DNA of 64,000 nt from Dyadobacter arcticus. Lineage in GTDB: Bacteria > Bacteroidota > Bacteroidia > Cytophagales > Spirosomataceae. Both the position numbers and the translations under genes were made by a program. This document shows positions 34,151 to 44,251 of the stretch, in pieces. The notes beneath the pieces were generated by a model. The model did no database searches. It saw only the letters and a program-made list of their open reading frames with translations, and was not told the origin of the DNA. The stretch covers positions 620,001 through 684,000 of the forward strand of contig NZ_JAASQJ010000001.1 in assembly GCF_011762185.1 (NCBI RefSeq), written 5' to 3'. The first letter of the stretch is position 1, and every line of letters begins with the position of its first letter.

Positions 34151-37100
34151 TTGTCATCAACGATTTACTCATTTCTTTTTAAGATACTAAGCATTTCGAC
34201 CGGAGCGGTATTATTAGCCAACCTCTCGGTTGACATGGATGAACCATATGCAACGCAGGCCCAGGACTGGGCAGTGTTTGCAGATACGATTATAGAAGAT
34301 ACTACGAAGAAAAATGTAGACCGCTCCGGTAACCAGCTGATCACACGCTGGAAGGATTATTACTCCAACAGGATCACCGAACCCCGCCCAAGATCGCCAT
34401 TCTATATGCGCGATCCTTCCAATATTTCTACTACTATCATCCTGGACAGTGCTGGAAAAGTAGCAGTTACCGAAAAAATCCAGACTCCGTCCGGCAATCT
34501 CGACTTCCGTGCACCTGAGCGGATGGACTTGGAAACGTACGACAAGATTCAGGAAGACCGGGCATTTAAAAGCTTATTGCGCGAATATGCGGGTCGGCAA
34601 GATGGAAAAAGCGCTATGGGTGCGAGAGGATTGCTGCCCAAGCTGGATCTCCCGCCAGCATTGTCTAAATTGCTAGGCGACGACTTTGTCAATTTTAAAC
34701 CAACTGGCTTTGTTTCACTTGATCTGGGGTTAATGCACCAATTTTTGGATAACCCTTCCATCCCCATCCGCCAGCGGCGCAATACCCAATTCATATTTAA
34801 CGAACAGATCAGTATCAATTTTGATGCGAAACTGGGGGATCAGCTTGGTTTTCAAACCAACTTTGATACCAAAGCAAATTTCAATTTTGAGAATGCGATC
34901 AAGCTGAATTATAAAAATCCGGAAGAGAGTTTCATCCGGAAAATTGAGGCCGGTAATATCAACTGGGCCATTAATAGCCAGCTTATTCCAGGGGTTCAAA
35001 ATTTGTTCGGGTTAAAAACTGATTTCCAGTTTGGGAGATTAAGCGCAACATTTGTTGCTTCCCAGCAAAAGTCCAGCAAAGAAAGGATCGTATTGCGCGG
35101 AGGAGCTCAGAACAGGGATTTTGAACTCAGAGCAGATACTTACGATGAAAACCGCAACTTCTTTCTTTCTCAATATTTCAGGAACAAGTATGAAGGTTCT
35201 CTGCAAAATACACCCACGATCACTTCCGGCATAACTGTTACGCGGCTTGAAGTGTACGTGACAAACCGCACGACCACGACAGAATCTTTGCGAAATGTGG
35301 TCGGCTTTGCTGATTTAGGAGAACCAGCACCTTATAAATCAGCAAACCCCAGTTTACAACCGATCCGCTCGACATCGCCCGCAGACAATGCAGCGAATGG
35401 ACTTTATCAGGCATTGACTTCAAACAATGCGTTCAGGCAGGTTGATAATACCAATAGCGCAATCACCGCGTTGGGGCTGGAAAGAACAATAGACTATGAA
35501 TTATTAAGAGGATCGAAAAGACTGATAGCTGATCGTGATTACACTTTTCACCCCCAATTAGGATATATCTCCCTGACCAATGCATTGAGAAACGACGAAG
35601 TATTGGCTGTTTCTTACGAATATACCCTCAATGGGCGTGCCTTTAAAGTAGGAGAATTGACCGAAGATTATCAGGCGAGAAGGGACAACGAGGTGATTGC
35701 GTTGAAATTATTGAAATCATCCACGATCAGGAATAATACCAATCTTCCGATGTGGGACCTGATGATGAAGAATGTTTACTCACTCGGAACCAGCCAGATC
35801 GATAAGCAGGGTTTTCAGCTCAGGATTATTTATAAAGATGACCAGACGGGTATTGATAATCCCAATTTGCAGGAAAGCAGCATTGCCAATGTTCCCTTAA
35901 TCCGCCTTGCAGGGCTCGACCGTCTTAATCCCGTCAACGACCTTCAACCCGACGGAAACTTTGACTTTGTAGACGGCATTACCGTAGACAGCAAAACTGG
36001 GCGCATTATTTTTCCAGTACTTGAACCATTTGGTACCAACCTTTCCAGAAAATTTGGTGCGGGAGAAGATCAGTTTCGGAACAAATATGTCTTCAACGAG
36101 TTGTACCGGACTACGATGATCGACGCGCAGCAGGTTTCGGAGCGTAACAAGTTTTTTATCAAAGGTACTTATCAATCCAGCGGTGGTGCAGAGGTGCAGC
36201 TTCCTTTTGGGGTTTTGGAAACTTCCGTGACGGTTACTTCCGGCGGCGTACCTCTTTCCCCGGGTTCCGATTACATTGTGGAGGCGCAGATTGGCCGCGT
36301 CAGATTGTTAAATAGCAGCGTGCTTAATTCGGGACGGGAGATCGTCATTGAATACGAACGTCCTGATATGTTCCAGAATCAGATCCGCTCATTGCTGGGA
36401 ACACGTCTGGATTATGTTTTGAACAGAGATTTGAGCATTGGCGCAACCATCATGAAATACCGTGAGCGGCCGGCTGGGTTTTTGTCCCGTGTTTCTATCG
36501 GCAACGAACCCGTGAACAATACAATGCTGGGTTTCGATATCAATTTCCGTAAAGATGTTCCTTTCCTGACCAAATGGCTGGATGCATTGCCGCTTTTGCA
36601 GACAAAAGAAATGTCTAGCATTCAGTTTAAGGGGGAATTTGCCAAACTCTTGCCGGGGGTTTCCAAAGATGTGAACAATCGCTCATTAGTCGATGATTTT
36701 GAAGCTGCACGAACGATTTACGACCTTTCCCGCCAGCCTCAAAAATGGCGTCTGGCATCGGTTCCCACAAAATTCCGCGAAGGGTTTGATGGAAAAACAT
36801 TGAATTATGCCTATAAGCGGGCCAAAATCTCTGCTTATACTGTCGATAATATTTTTGGAGGATCACAAGGTTTGGGTGGAGGTTATCAGCCTCCGAGCAA
36901 CATTGAAGATGCCGACCGTAAATTCTTTTACGAAAGACTTTTTCTTCCTAATGAAATCTTTCCAAACAGGGCGATTGCTGGTTTGGTTACATACCCCCAA
37001 CAGGTCCTCGACATTGCATACTATCCAAGCGAAAGGGGGATGTACAATTACAATGCAGATCTCGCGACCGATGGACGTTTGAAAACACCAAGGCTGAATT

Positions 37101-40100
37101 TTGGTGCCATCAGCCGTGCTATCACATCTGATAACGATTTTGACAATGCTAACATTGAAAGCATTGAATTCTGGATGCTTGATCCCTTTATCAACACGCC
37201 GGATGGAGTAGTGAGGGACGGGGTTGAGAATAGAAACAATACAACCGGAGGGAAACTGGTGTTCAATCTTGGGGATATTTCCGAAGACGTTGTCCCGAAC
37301 GAACGCTACGATTTTGAAAACGGGCTTCCATTGGTTCCAAAACAGATTGGGGTGAATGTTGATTCTACCGCCTGGGGATATGCCACCAAATCTCAGTATC
37401 TGATCAATGCATTCAGTAACGAATCGGGGGCGAGAGAGAAGCAGGATGTGGGGCTGGATGGATTGAGTAATGAAGAAGAACGTAATTTCTTCAGGAAATA
37501 TCTGGACCGCTTGCCCGCTAACCTTACCGCGGAAGCAAGAGAGAGAATACTTTCCGATCCATCTGGGGATGATTTCAAATTTTTCCTCGGCGCCGATCTG
37601 GACAGCGCCGGGTTGAAAGTCCTGGAACGTTACAAAAACTACATCGGGATGGAGAATAACTCACCCGAAAGCCAGGGCCGGTCTACCGACGTTACGCCCG
37701 CTTCCACCAATGTTCCGGATGGTGAGGATATGAATGTGGACAATACCATCAACGACAACGAAGCTTATTATGAATATGAAATTGATCTGAAACCCAACCA
37801 GCTCGCAATTGGGAATGGATATATCGTTGATAAAACATTAACAAATGGTCAGAACTGGTACTTATTCCGTGTTCCCATAAAGGAATTCTCAGGAATAGTC
37901 GGCAATATGAATGGTTTCAAATCCATTCGTTTCATGCGGATGTACCTCACTGATTTTCAGCAGCCGGTTATCCTTCGCTTTGCACAGTTGCAAATGGTAG
38001 GGCAGCAATATCGCAAATACACGTCCAACCTTGACGCACCTGGATTGCAGGAAGTTCCAGAGCCTTACGATGCGAAATTCACGGTTGGAACGGTTAGTAT
38101 TGAGGAAAATAGTGACCCACGCGGCGGCGCCAACAAATACATTTACACCATCCCTCCCGGCTGGAAACGTGACCAGGACAATACACAAAGGCCACCTTTG
38201 TTGCTGAATGAACAATCCATGAGCCTTTGCGTGACCGACCTACGCGATGGCGATTCGCGGGCGGTATTTAAAAATGTAAACCTGGACCTGTTGTTCCGCA
38301 AAAGATTGCGCATGTACGTCCACATGCAAAATGAGCAAAGTGAAGATGGCATGGTGGGTACATTCATGAGGATTGGAACTGACCTTACTCAAAATTACTA
38401 CGAAATTGACCTGTCAACATTACAGGCCACCCGTCCTTCTGCTACCGACGCATCGGAAATATGGCCGGAGGGTAATGAGATTAACATTGCGTTGGCAGAT
38501 CTTATCTCAGTAAAATCACAGCGTAACAGGCAGATTGATAGAAACCTTAGCGTGCCTTATACCATACTTACCTCCGACGGCAGGTTCAAGCTAACCGTTG
38601 TCGGCAACCCTGACCTTAGTTCCGTTCGAATTATGATGATTGGAATGAGAAACCCCAAATCTGCCGATCAGCGTCCTAAGAGTTTCTGCCTCTGGACCGA
38701 TGAAATGCACGTGGAAGGTTTTGACGATACTGGCGGTATTGCCGCTATTGCGCAGTTGAATGCGAAACTGGCTGATTTTGCAACGGTAACAGCTTCCGGA
38801 AGAATAGAGACATTTGGTTTTGGAAGTGTTCAGCAACGGATCGGTGAGCGCTCCCGTAATTTCACCCAGGAATATGGATTTTCATCCAATGTTGCATTAG
38901 ATAAGCTGCTCCCGGCACAATGGGGATTCAGTATCCCGCTATTTTTAAGTTATGACAGGCGGAATGTAAAACCACACTTTAATCCACTCGATCCAGATAC
39001 ACCGCTGACTACTTCGCTGGATAATCTACTTTCTGACGAAGAGCGAGATGGTTACAGCCGGTTGGTGGAGGAAAATGCCGTCAAGCGGGGAATCAATTTT
39101 TCCAATGTCAGGAAAATTAAAATGAAGCCAGGTGCCAAAAATCACTTTTACGATTTCGAGAACTTCTCCTTCACCTATGCTTTCAGTGACGATAAGCGGC
39201 GCAATGTACTGACGCAAGAATACAATCAACGCAATTACAGAGGTGGGATATCCTATGTTTACAGTAGTCAGCCCAAAGCTTTTGAGCCATTTAAAAATTG
39301 GAAAGCAACAAACCGATGGGCTGAATTGATCAAGGATGTGAACCTTACCTTAATGCCAAACATGGTTTCGCTCCGTACCGACGTGGACCGGCGTTTCCTG
39401 AAAACCCAATTGCGGAATGCCGACCTGACTACTGATGGCATTCAGCCTTTGTTTGAAAAATACTTCTGGTTTAACCGCTATTATGATTTTGGCTGGAACC
39501 TGACCAGAAACTTGACATTGACCTACAATTCGTCGGCTAACTCCATTATCGACGAGCCGATGGGGGATATTAATAGCACTCAGAAAAAAGATTCGTTGTG
39601 GACAAATTTTAAAAATCTGGGGCGGATCAAAAATTTTGATCAGAAAATAGACCTGACCTACCGTTTGCCATTGGATAAAATTCCGCTGGTCGACTGGATG
39701 ACTGCTGATTACAAACATTCAGTGGCTTACCAGTATCAGGCGAATGCATTGGGATTAAAGGATACGACCGGACTTCCGTTCGGAGATATCATCCGGAACA
39801 GCCGTGAGCGGGGCGTGACCGGGAAAGTGGATTTTGTTTTACTTTATAATAAACTACGCTATCTGAAATTCGCCAATACGCCTTCGACCGCGCGTAAGAA
39901 CTTTGCAAGAAGTCCGGGTGACATTGAAGAAATCGACATGCGCACGACGGATATCCTCAAAAGCGTAACCCGCGCCCTCATGACGGTGAGAGGAATCAAT
40001 TTTAGTTATTCGGTGCTGGAAACAACTGCGTTGCCTGGTTATTTAAGGGCGCCAAAATATTTTGGGATCGACAATACCAATGCGCCCGGATTACCATTTG

Positions 40101-41308
40101 TATTGGGGCAACAGGGTCGGAATTTCCAGATTAAAGCCGCAGAAAAAGGGTGGATTACGAGAAGTGAGCAACAGAATATGCCATTCCAGCAAACCATCGC
40201 GAAAAATTTCTCGGCCAATACAACTCTCGAACCATTCAAAGACTTCCGGCTGATCATTGAAGCACGTTTGACGAGACAGGATGCTTATCAGGAATTCTAT
40301 CGCCCCGATTCTTCCGGAGATTTTGTTTCGCAAAGCCCGCTTAGGAATGGGCAGTTCAGTATGTCATTTTTGTCATTCAGAACTGCATTTGCGAAGATGA
40401 AAAGAGATAACTCGTCACCAGTTTTCGACAAATTCAGGGCTTATCGTGCCATTCTGCGCGATCGCCTTAATAATGAAAATCAGAGCGGCGGTGAATACAA
40501 TGAGACCTCGCAGGATGTTCTGATCTCTTCATTCTTTGCTGCTTATACCGGCAAGGATCCCAACACCGTCCGTACCAATCCATTTTTGAAATTTCCGATG
40601 CCCAATTGGGACTTGAGTTACAACGGATTGTCGCAGCTGCCCATGTTCAAGAGAATGTTCAGTTCATTTACGCTGAAACACAAGTATATGTCCAATTACA
40701 GCGTCGGCAACTTCACTTCGTCATTGGATTACGAAGCACTTTATGTGAACCTGGCCGTGACAGGTTATCCGTTATCTTCTAGGCTAAATGATTTGGGACA
40801 GTACATTCCGGTGTTCTCAATGAGTACCATTACGCTTTCGGAAAAATTCCAGCCATTGGTTGGTGTTGAATTCCGAACTCAAAGCAGGGTTACGGCAAGG
40901 ATCGAGTACAACCGTGATAGGACAGTTGCATTGAATCTTTCTAATTCGCAGATGGCTGAGCTGTTCAATCAGGACGTTACGGTCAACATTGGTTTTACTA
41001 AAAACAATGTGGCAATACCATTTAAGATCAATGGGGTAAAAAGGAAGCTAAAAAATGATATGACCATGCAGCTGGGCCTTACATTCAGGGATACCAGGTC
41101 GATCCAGCGGAAGTTCGACGGCGAGAATATACCAATCGCCGGAAATATCAATTTCCAGCTCCGGCCGACCATTAACTATATGGTCAATAACAGGTTAAGT
41201 GTACAGTTTTATTTTGACCGCACCTTCAATGATCCGCTTGTTTCCAACTCATTTTATCGCGCCAGCACATCCGGTGGTGTGCAGCTAAAATTCAATTTGG
41301 CAGAATAA
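34151..41308 (+). CDS. sprA: SprA, outer-membrane translocon of the type IX secretion system
   Basis: Giant outer-membrane beta-barrel through which T9SS cargo crosses to the surface. It has 2385 residues, typical for SprA/Sov. The start is TTG at 34151. The first in-frame ATG (residue 29) would remove the signal peptide (about 1-25), so TTG is preferred. Recognizable family segments include GLLPKLDLPPALSKLLGDD, RRNTQFIFNEQISINFDAKL, GDQLGFQTNFDTKANFNFEN and the C-terminal barrel ending VQLKFNLAE. A likely cargo, the subtilase at 52736-55087, has a T9SS-type C-terminal domain. Confidence 0.96.
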   Translation: MSSTIYSFLFKILSISTGAVLLANLSVDMDEPYATQAQDWAVFADTIIEDTTKKNVDRSGNQLITRWKDYYSNRITEPRPRSPFYMRDPSNISTTIILDSAGKVAVTEKIQTPSGNLDFRAPERMDLETYDKIQEDRAFKSLLREYAGRQDGKSAMGARGLLPKLDLPPALSKLLGDDFVNFKPTGFVSLDLGLMHQFLDNPSIPIRQRRNTQFIFNEQISINFDAKLGDQLGFQTNFDTKANFNFENAIKLNYKNPEESFIRKIEAGNINWAINSQLIPGVQNLFGLKTDFQFGRLSATFVASQQKSSKERIVLRGGAQNRDFELRADTYDENRNFFLSQYFRNKYEGSLQNTPTITSGITVTRLEVYVTNRTTTTESLRNVVGFADLGEPAPYKSANPSLQPIRSTSPADNAANGLYQALTSNNAFRQVDNTNSAITALGLERTIDYELLRGSKRLIADRDYTFHPQLGYISLTNALRNDEVLAVSYEYTLNGRAFKVGELTEDYQARRDNEVIALKLLKSSTIRNNTNLPMWDLMMKNVYSLGTSQIDKQGFQLRIIYKDDQTGIDNPNLQESSIANVPLIRLAGLDRLNPVNDLQPDGNFDFVDGITVDSKTGRIIFPVLEPFGTNLSRKFGAGEDQFRNKYVFNELYRTTMIDAQQVSERNKFFIKGTYQSSGGAEVQLPFGVLETSVTVTSGGVPLSPGSDYIVEAQIGRVRLLNSSVLNSGREIVIEYERPDMFQNQIRSLLGTRLDYVLNRDLSIGATIMKYRERPAGFLSRVSIGNEPVNNTMLGFDINFRKDVPFLTKWLDALPLLQTKEMSSIQFKGEFAKLLPGVSKDVNNRSLVDDFEAARTIYDLSRQPQKWRLASVPTKFREGFDGKTLNYAYKRAKISAYTVDNIFGGSQGLGGGYQPPSNIEDADRKFFYERLFLPNEIFPNRAIAGLVTYPQQVLDIAYYPSERGMYNYNADLATDGRLKTPRLNFGAISRAITSDNDFDNANIESIEFWMLDPFINTPDGVVRDGVENRNNTTGGKLVFNLGDISEDVVPNERYDFENGLPLVPKQIGVNVDSTAWGYATKSQYLINAFSNESGAREKQDVGLDGLSNEEERNFFRKYLDRLPANLTAEARERILSDPSGDDFKFFLGADLDSAGLKVLERYKNYIGMENNSPESQGRSTDVTPASTNVPDGEDMNVDNTINDNEAYYEYEIDLKPNQLAIGNGYIVDKTLTNGQNWYLFRVPIKEFSGIVGNMNGFKSIRFMRMYLTDFQQPVILRFAQLQMVGQQYRKYTSNLDAPGLQEVPEPYDAKFTVGTVSIEENSDPRGGANKYIYTIPPGWKRDQDNTQRPPLLLNEQSMSLCVTDLRDGDSRAVFKNVNLDLLFRKRLRMYVHMQNEQSEDGMVGTFMRIGTDLTQNYYEIDLSTLQATRPSATDASEIWPEGNEINIALADLISVKSQRNRQIDRNLSVPYTILTSDGRFKLTVVGNPDLSSVRIMMIGMRNPKSADQRPKSFCLWTDEMHVEGFDDTGGIAAIAQLNAKLADFATVTASGRIETFGFGSVQQRIGERSRNFTQEYGFSSNVALDKLLPAQWGFSIPLFLSYDRRNVKPHFNPLDPDTPLTTSLDNLLSDEERDGYSRLVEENAVKRGINFSNVRKIKMKPGAKNHFYDFENFSFTYAFSDDKRRNVLTQEYNQRNYRGGISYVYSSQPKAFEPFKNWKATNRWAELIKDVNLTLMPNMVSLRTDVDRRFLKTQLRNADLTTDGIQPLFEKYFWFNRYYDFGWNLTRNLTLTYNSSANSIIDEPMGDINSTQKKDSLWTNFKNLGRIKNFDQKIDLTYRLPLDKIPLVDWMTADYKHSVAYQYQANALGLKDTTGLPFGDIIRNSRERGVTGKVDFVLLYNKLRYLKFANTPSTARKNFARSPGDIEEIDMRTTDILKSVTRALMTVRGINFSYSVLETTALPGYLRAPKYFGIDNTNAPGLPFVLGQQGRNFQIKAAEKGWITRSEQQNMPFQQTIAKNFSANTTLEPFKDFRLIIEARLTRQDAYQEFYRPDSSGDFVSQSPLRNGQFSMSFLSFRTAFAKMKRDNSSPVFDKFRAYRAILRDRLNNENQSGGEYNETSQDVLISSFFAAYTGKDPNTVRTNPFLKFPMPNWDLSYNGLSQLPMFKRMFSSFTLKHKYMSNYSVGNFTSSLDYEALYVNLAVTGYPLSSRLNDLGQYIPVFSMSTITLSEKFQPLVGVEFRTQSRVTARIEYNRDRTVALNLSNSQMAELFNQDVTVNIGFTKNNVAIPFKINGVKRKLKNDMTMQLGLTFRDTRSIQRKFDGENIPIAGNINFQLRPTINYMVNNRLSVQFYFDRTFNDPLVSNSFYRASTSGGVQLKFNLAE

Positions 41309-41316
41309 TATTTTGA

Positions 41317-41349
41317 TTTGGAAAAGACAACGCACATCCTGTAATTTGC
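41317..41349 (+). promoter_or_regulatory. Possible gcvH promoter
   Basis: TTTG at 41317-41320, a 21-nt spacer, then TAATTTGC, which is one T short of TAnnTTTG. It lies 35 nt upstream of the gcvH ATG. Confidence 0.35.
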
Positions 41350-41384
41350 GGTTCAATGAATGTTCTACTTTACCTGATTAAATC

Positions 41385-41765
41385 ATGAATTTCCCGCCAG
41401 AAATAAAATATACAGAAGATCACGAATGGATTCGCATTGATGGAGATATAGCGACGATTGGTATAACAGACCACGCGCAGAATGAATTAGGTGACATTGT
41501 GTATGTTGACATTAATACAATTGGCGACGCCCTTCAAAAAGGCGAGATTTTTGGATCAGTGGAAGCAGTAAAAACAGTTTCTGATCTCTTCATCCCAATA
41601 GCCGGTACCGTGCTTGAAGTGAATGAAAAGCTAGATGGAGAACCTGAATTAGTCAATACAGATCCTTATGGCGATGGCTGGATGGTGAAAATCAGCATTG
41701 ATAGTCCGGGAGAGGAAGGCGGTTTATTGTCCGCAGAGGATTATCAAAAGTTTATAGGTGCCTGA
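41385..41765 (+). CDS. gcvH: Glycine cleavage system H protein
   Basis: Lipoyl carrier that shuttles the aminomethyl group between the P, T and L proteins of glycine cleavage. The 126-residue protein has the lipoyl site GSVEAVKTVSDL with Lys63, and the surrounding beta-barrel (YTEDHEWIRIDGDIATIGIT, PYGDGWMVKI). It follows sprA by 76 nt on the same strand but has a possible promoter of its own. An excellent terminator follows. Confidence 0.97.
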   Translation: MNFPPEIKYTEDHEWIRIDGDIATIGITDHAQNELGDIVYVDINTIGDALQKGEIFGSVEAVKTVSDLFIPIAGTVLEVNEKLDGEPELVNTDPYGDGWMVKISIDSPGEEGGLLSAEDYQKFIGA

Positions 41766-41775
41766 GAAAAGGTTT

Positions 41776-41800
41776 AAGCTCCATTTGGAGCTTTTTTTTT
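41776..41800 (+). terminator. Intrinsic terminator after gcvH
   Basis: A perfect 7-bp stem AAGCTCC/GGAGCTT with loop ATTT is followed by seven or more T residues, 10 nt past the gcvH stop. Confidence 0.9.
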
Positions 41801-41847
41801 GAATCCGGTTTTTCTTTTGATACTCCGGGCATTTGTTTTGACACAAC

Positions 41848-43131
41848 ATGAAACTAGTAATCCGTTCAGTTCGAATCATTGATAAAAAGTCCACCTTCAA
41901 CGGGCAGGTTAGGGATGTATTGATTGAGGAAGGGAAAATTAAGGAGATAGGGCAGGATCTTGATGCTAATAACGCCGAAATTTGGGAAGCGAATGGGTTG
42001 TGTATGTCGGCAGGCTGGATTGATATGCGCGTTGCCTCACGTGATCCAGGCTTTGAACATAAAGAGGACTTGACTTCCGTTCGTGCGGCGGCGTCCCACG
42101 GAGGATTTACTGAAATCGTATTGTTGCCAAATACCCAGCCGGTTGTCCACAGCAAGGATACATTGAACTATATCAGGCAATCAGGTTCGGGAGGACTGGT
42201 GAAATTGCACGTTGCAGCAGCTGTCAGCCGGAATGCCGAAGGAGTGGATTTCACCGAAATGATCGATTTGCATGAGGCTGGGGCGATTGCATTTACTGAC
42301 GGCGAGCAACCCGTCCAGAATCCGGACCTTTTTCTCAAAACCATTTTATATCTCCAGCCGCTGAATGCATTGCTGATGAACCGCCCGGAGGACAGGCAGC
42401 TTACGCTTTACGGACAAATGCACGAAGGCGTGACCAGCACATTGATTGGGCTGAAAGGTATACCCTCGCTGGCAGAAGAAATGATGCTGAACCGCGATCT
42501 TAAATTACTCGAATACGCCCTGGAAAATAATATGTATCCATCGGAAGTTCCGGCCCTTCACATTTCGCTAATCTCAACCGTTGCAGCTGTTCACCTGGTG
42601 AGGGAGGCAAAGAAAAAAGGACTTCCCGTTTCCTGCGATATCGCAGCGCATCAGCTTGCTTTTGAAGATAAGGACCTGATCGATTTTGATACCAATTTGA
42701 AAGTAAGCCCGCCATTTCGCTCGGCGGCTGATTTGCAAGCATTAAAACAAGGATTGGCAGACGGTACGATCGACGCCATTGTTTCGGATCATAATCCACA
42801 TGATGAGGAAAGTAAAAATCTGGAATTTGACCATGCGGATTTTGGGATAACTGGATTAGAAACCGCATTTTCACTGGCCATAACGCATAGCGGGTTGGAT
42901 TTAGAAGATATTATTGAAAAACTGACTTCTGCACCAAGACACATCCTCCGACTTGCAGAAAATAAGATTGAAGTGGGAGCCGCAGCCAACATTACCTGTT
43001 TTGAGCCGGACGCTAAATGGAATTTTAATAAAAGCTATTCAAAATCAAAGAATACACCCTTTCTGGGAAAAGAGCTAATCGGGAAAGTAAGAGGGGTAAT
43101 TAACAATGGAAAACAGGAGTGGTATTCATGA
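41848..43131 (+). CDS. Dihydroorotase-like protein lacking the HxH metal motif (PyrX type)
   Basis: A 427-residue amidohydrolase-fold protein related to class I dihydroorotase. The strand that normally carries D-x-H-x-H reads D59-M-R61-V-A63, so both zinc-ligand histidines are missing. Other parts of the barrel are kept, for example AFTDGEQPVQ and AIVSDHNPHDEESKN. In other bacteria such pseudo-dihydroorotases support aspartate transcarbamoylase rather than catalyse. A true dihydroorotase would then have to be encoded elsewhere. Its stop overlaps the start of the DUF4199 gene (ATGA at 43128-43131), so the operon is coupled. Confidence 0.85.
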   Translation: MKLVIRSVRIIDKKSTFNGQVRDVLIEEGKIKEIGQDLDANNAEIWEANGLCMSAGWIDMRVASRDPGFEHKEDLTSVRAAASHGGFTEIVLLPNTQPVVHSKDTLNYIRQSGSGGLVKLHVAAAVSRNAEGVDFTEMIDLHEAGAIAFTDGEQPVQNPDLFLKTILYLQPLNALLMNRPEDRQLTLYGQMHEGVTSTLIGLKGIPSLAEEMMLNRDLKLLEYALENNMYPSEVPALHISLISTVAAVHLVREAKKKGLPVSCDIAAHQLAFEDKDLIDFDTNLKVSPPFRSAADLQALKQGLADGTIDAIVSDHNPHDEESKNLEFDHADFGITGLETAFSLAITHSGLDLEDIIEKLTSAPRHILRLAENKIEVGAAANITCFEPDAKWNFNKSYSKSKNTPFLGKELIGKVRGVINNGKQEWYS

Positions 43132-43688
43132 AATCAATTATTGCATATTTTAATAAACCGATTTTAAAACTTCCCCTGCTTTTCGGGTTGGTAACAGGCG
43201 TGCTGGTTTTTATATTTTTCCTCGGACTTTATCTGATTGGCATCGTGCCATTAGGCAATAATAAGGTACTTGACATTGGCATACATATCATTATGATTGC
43301 CGGAGCTTGCTGGTATTACCGCAAAAAAGTGGGAAATGGATTTTTACACCTTTGGGAAGCATTGACGATCGGTTATGTCGTAAACACCATTGGTGCGCTG
43401 GTCGGCGGCTGGCTGATCTATTTTTTTATTACCTATGCTGATCCGTCTGTATTTACAGACTACCTCGCTCAAATGAAAGTATTGATGCTGGATGGGAAAA
43501 AGGAATTGGTCAAGAACATTGGGGAAGCTGAATTTCTTAAAATGTACAATGGTGTGGGAAGTATGCAGCGGTCCGAGATCATTATGGATGAGGTTAGCAA
43601 AAAAACATTGATGGCGATCATCCCAATTCTGGTCATTTCATTAATTTTCAGAAAGCAGGATTACGGCGTATTTCAGAATAAACCTTAA
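43128..43688 (+). CDS. DUF4199 membrane protein (first copy)
   Basis: A 186-residue protein with four predicted membrane helices: about 14-35, 45-62, 80-105 and 155-175. I start at the ATG at 43128, which overlaps the upstream stop as ATGA and has GGAG 8 nt before it. Family segments are LGLYLIGIVPLGNN, IMIAGACWYYRKKVGNGFLH and LWEALTIGYVVNTIGALVGG. Function is unknown. It is a paralogue of the next gene. Confidence 0.85.
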   Translation: MKSIIAYFNKPILKLPLLFGLVTGVLVFIFFLGLYLIGIVPLGNNKVLDIGIHIIMIAGACWYYRKKVGNGFLHLWEALTIGYVVNTIGALVGGWLIYFFITYADPSVFTDYLAQMKVLMLDGKKELVKNIGEAEFLKMYNGVGSMQRSEIIMDEVSKKTLMAIIPILVISLIFRKQDYGVFQNKP

Positions 43689-43698
43689 TTTTATTGAC

Positions 43699-44214
43699 AT
43701 GGACGAAAAAATATCTACTGCCCGCGTTGCGCTGAAATATGGCATTTTAGGTGCTGTTGTAATTATGGTCTATACAACGATCATTAACATTTCGGGCTTC
43801 TCCCAAAATAAGATACTGTCGTCCCTGTCGTTCCTGTTCATGATCATTGCCATTGTACTGGCGATGAAAAATTTCAGGGAACAAAGTAAGGGTTTTATGT
43901 CTTACGGCGAAGGTCTGGGATTAGGTACCCTCACTTCGGCCGTTCTGGGGTTATTGAGTTCGGCGTTTACCATGTTTTACGTCCAATTCATTGATGACAC
44001 GCTGCTAGCGCAGGCACTGGACAAGGTACGGGAGGATATGGAGAGTAGAGGTAAAGACGATTCTGAAATTGAGATGGCAATGGAATTGTCCCAAAAACTC
44101 ATGTCGCCAGCAATCGTATTTCCGGCAAGCATATTGGTTTATGTCATTACCGGCTTTGTTATTTCACTCGTTGCAGCAGCAATTATACGGCGTGAAAAGC
44201 CAGTTTTCGAGTAA
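43699..44214 (+). CDS. DUF4199 membrane protein (second copy)
   Basis: A 171-residue membrane protein with the DUF4199 layout: helices at about 13-32, 37-55, 70-95 and 135-160, and YGEGLGLGTLTSAVLGLLSS in the third. It starts 10 nt after the first copy and probably arose from the same ancestor. Function is unknown. The two may act together, given their constant pairing here. Confidence 0.85.
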   Translation: MDEKISTARVALKYGILGAVVIMVYTTIINISGFSQNKILSSLSFLFMIIAIVLAMKNFREQSKGFMSYGEGLGLGTLTSAVLGLLSSAFTMFYVQFIDDTLLAQALDKVREDMESRGKDDSEIEMAMELSQKLMSPAIVFPASILVYVITGFVISLVAAAIIRREKPVFE

Positions 44215-44251
44215 AATGCATTAGGATAGAATTGTTCAAATCACCGGAAGC

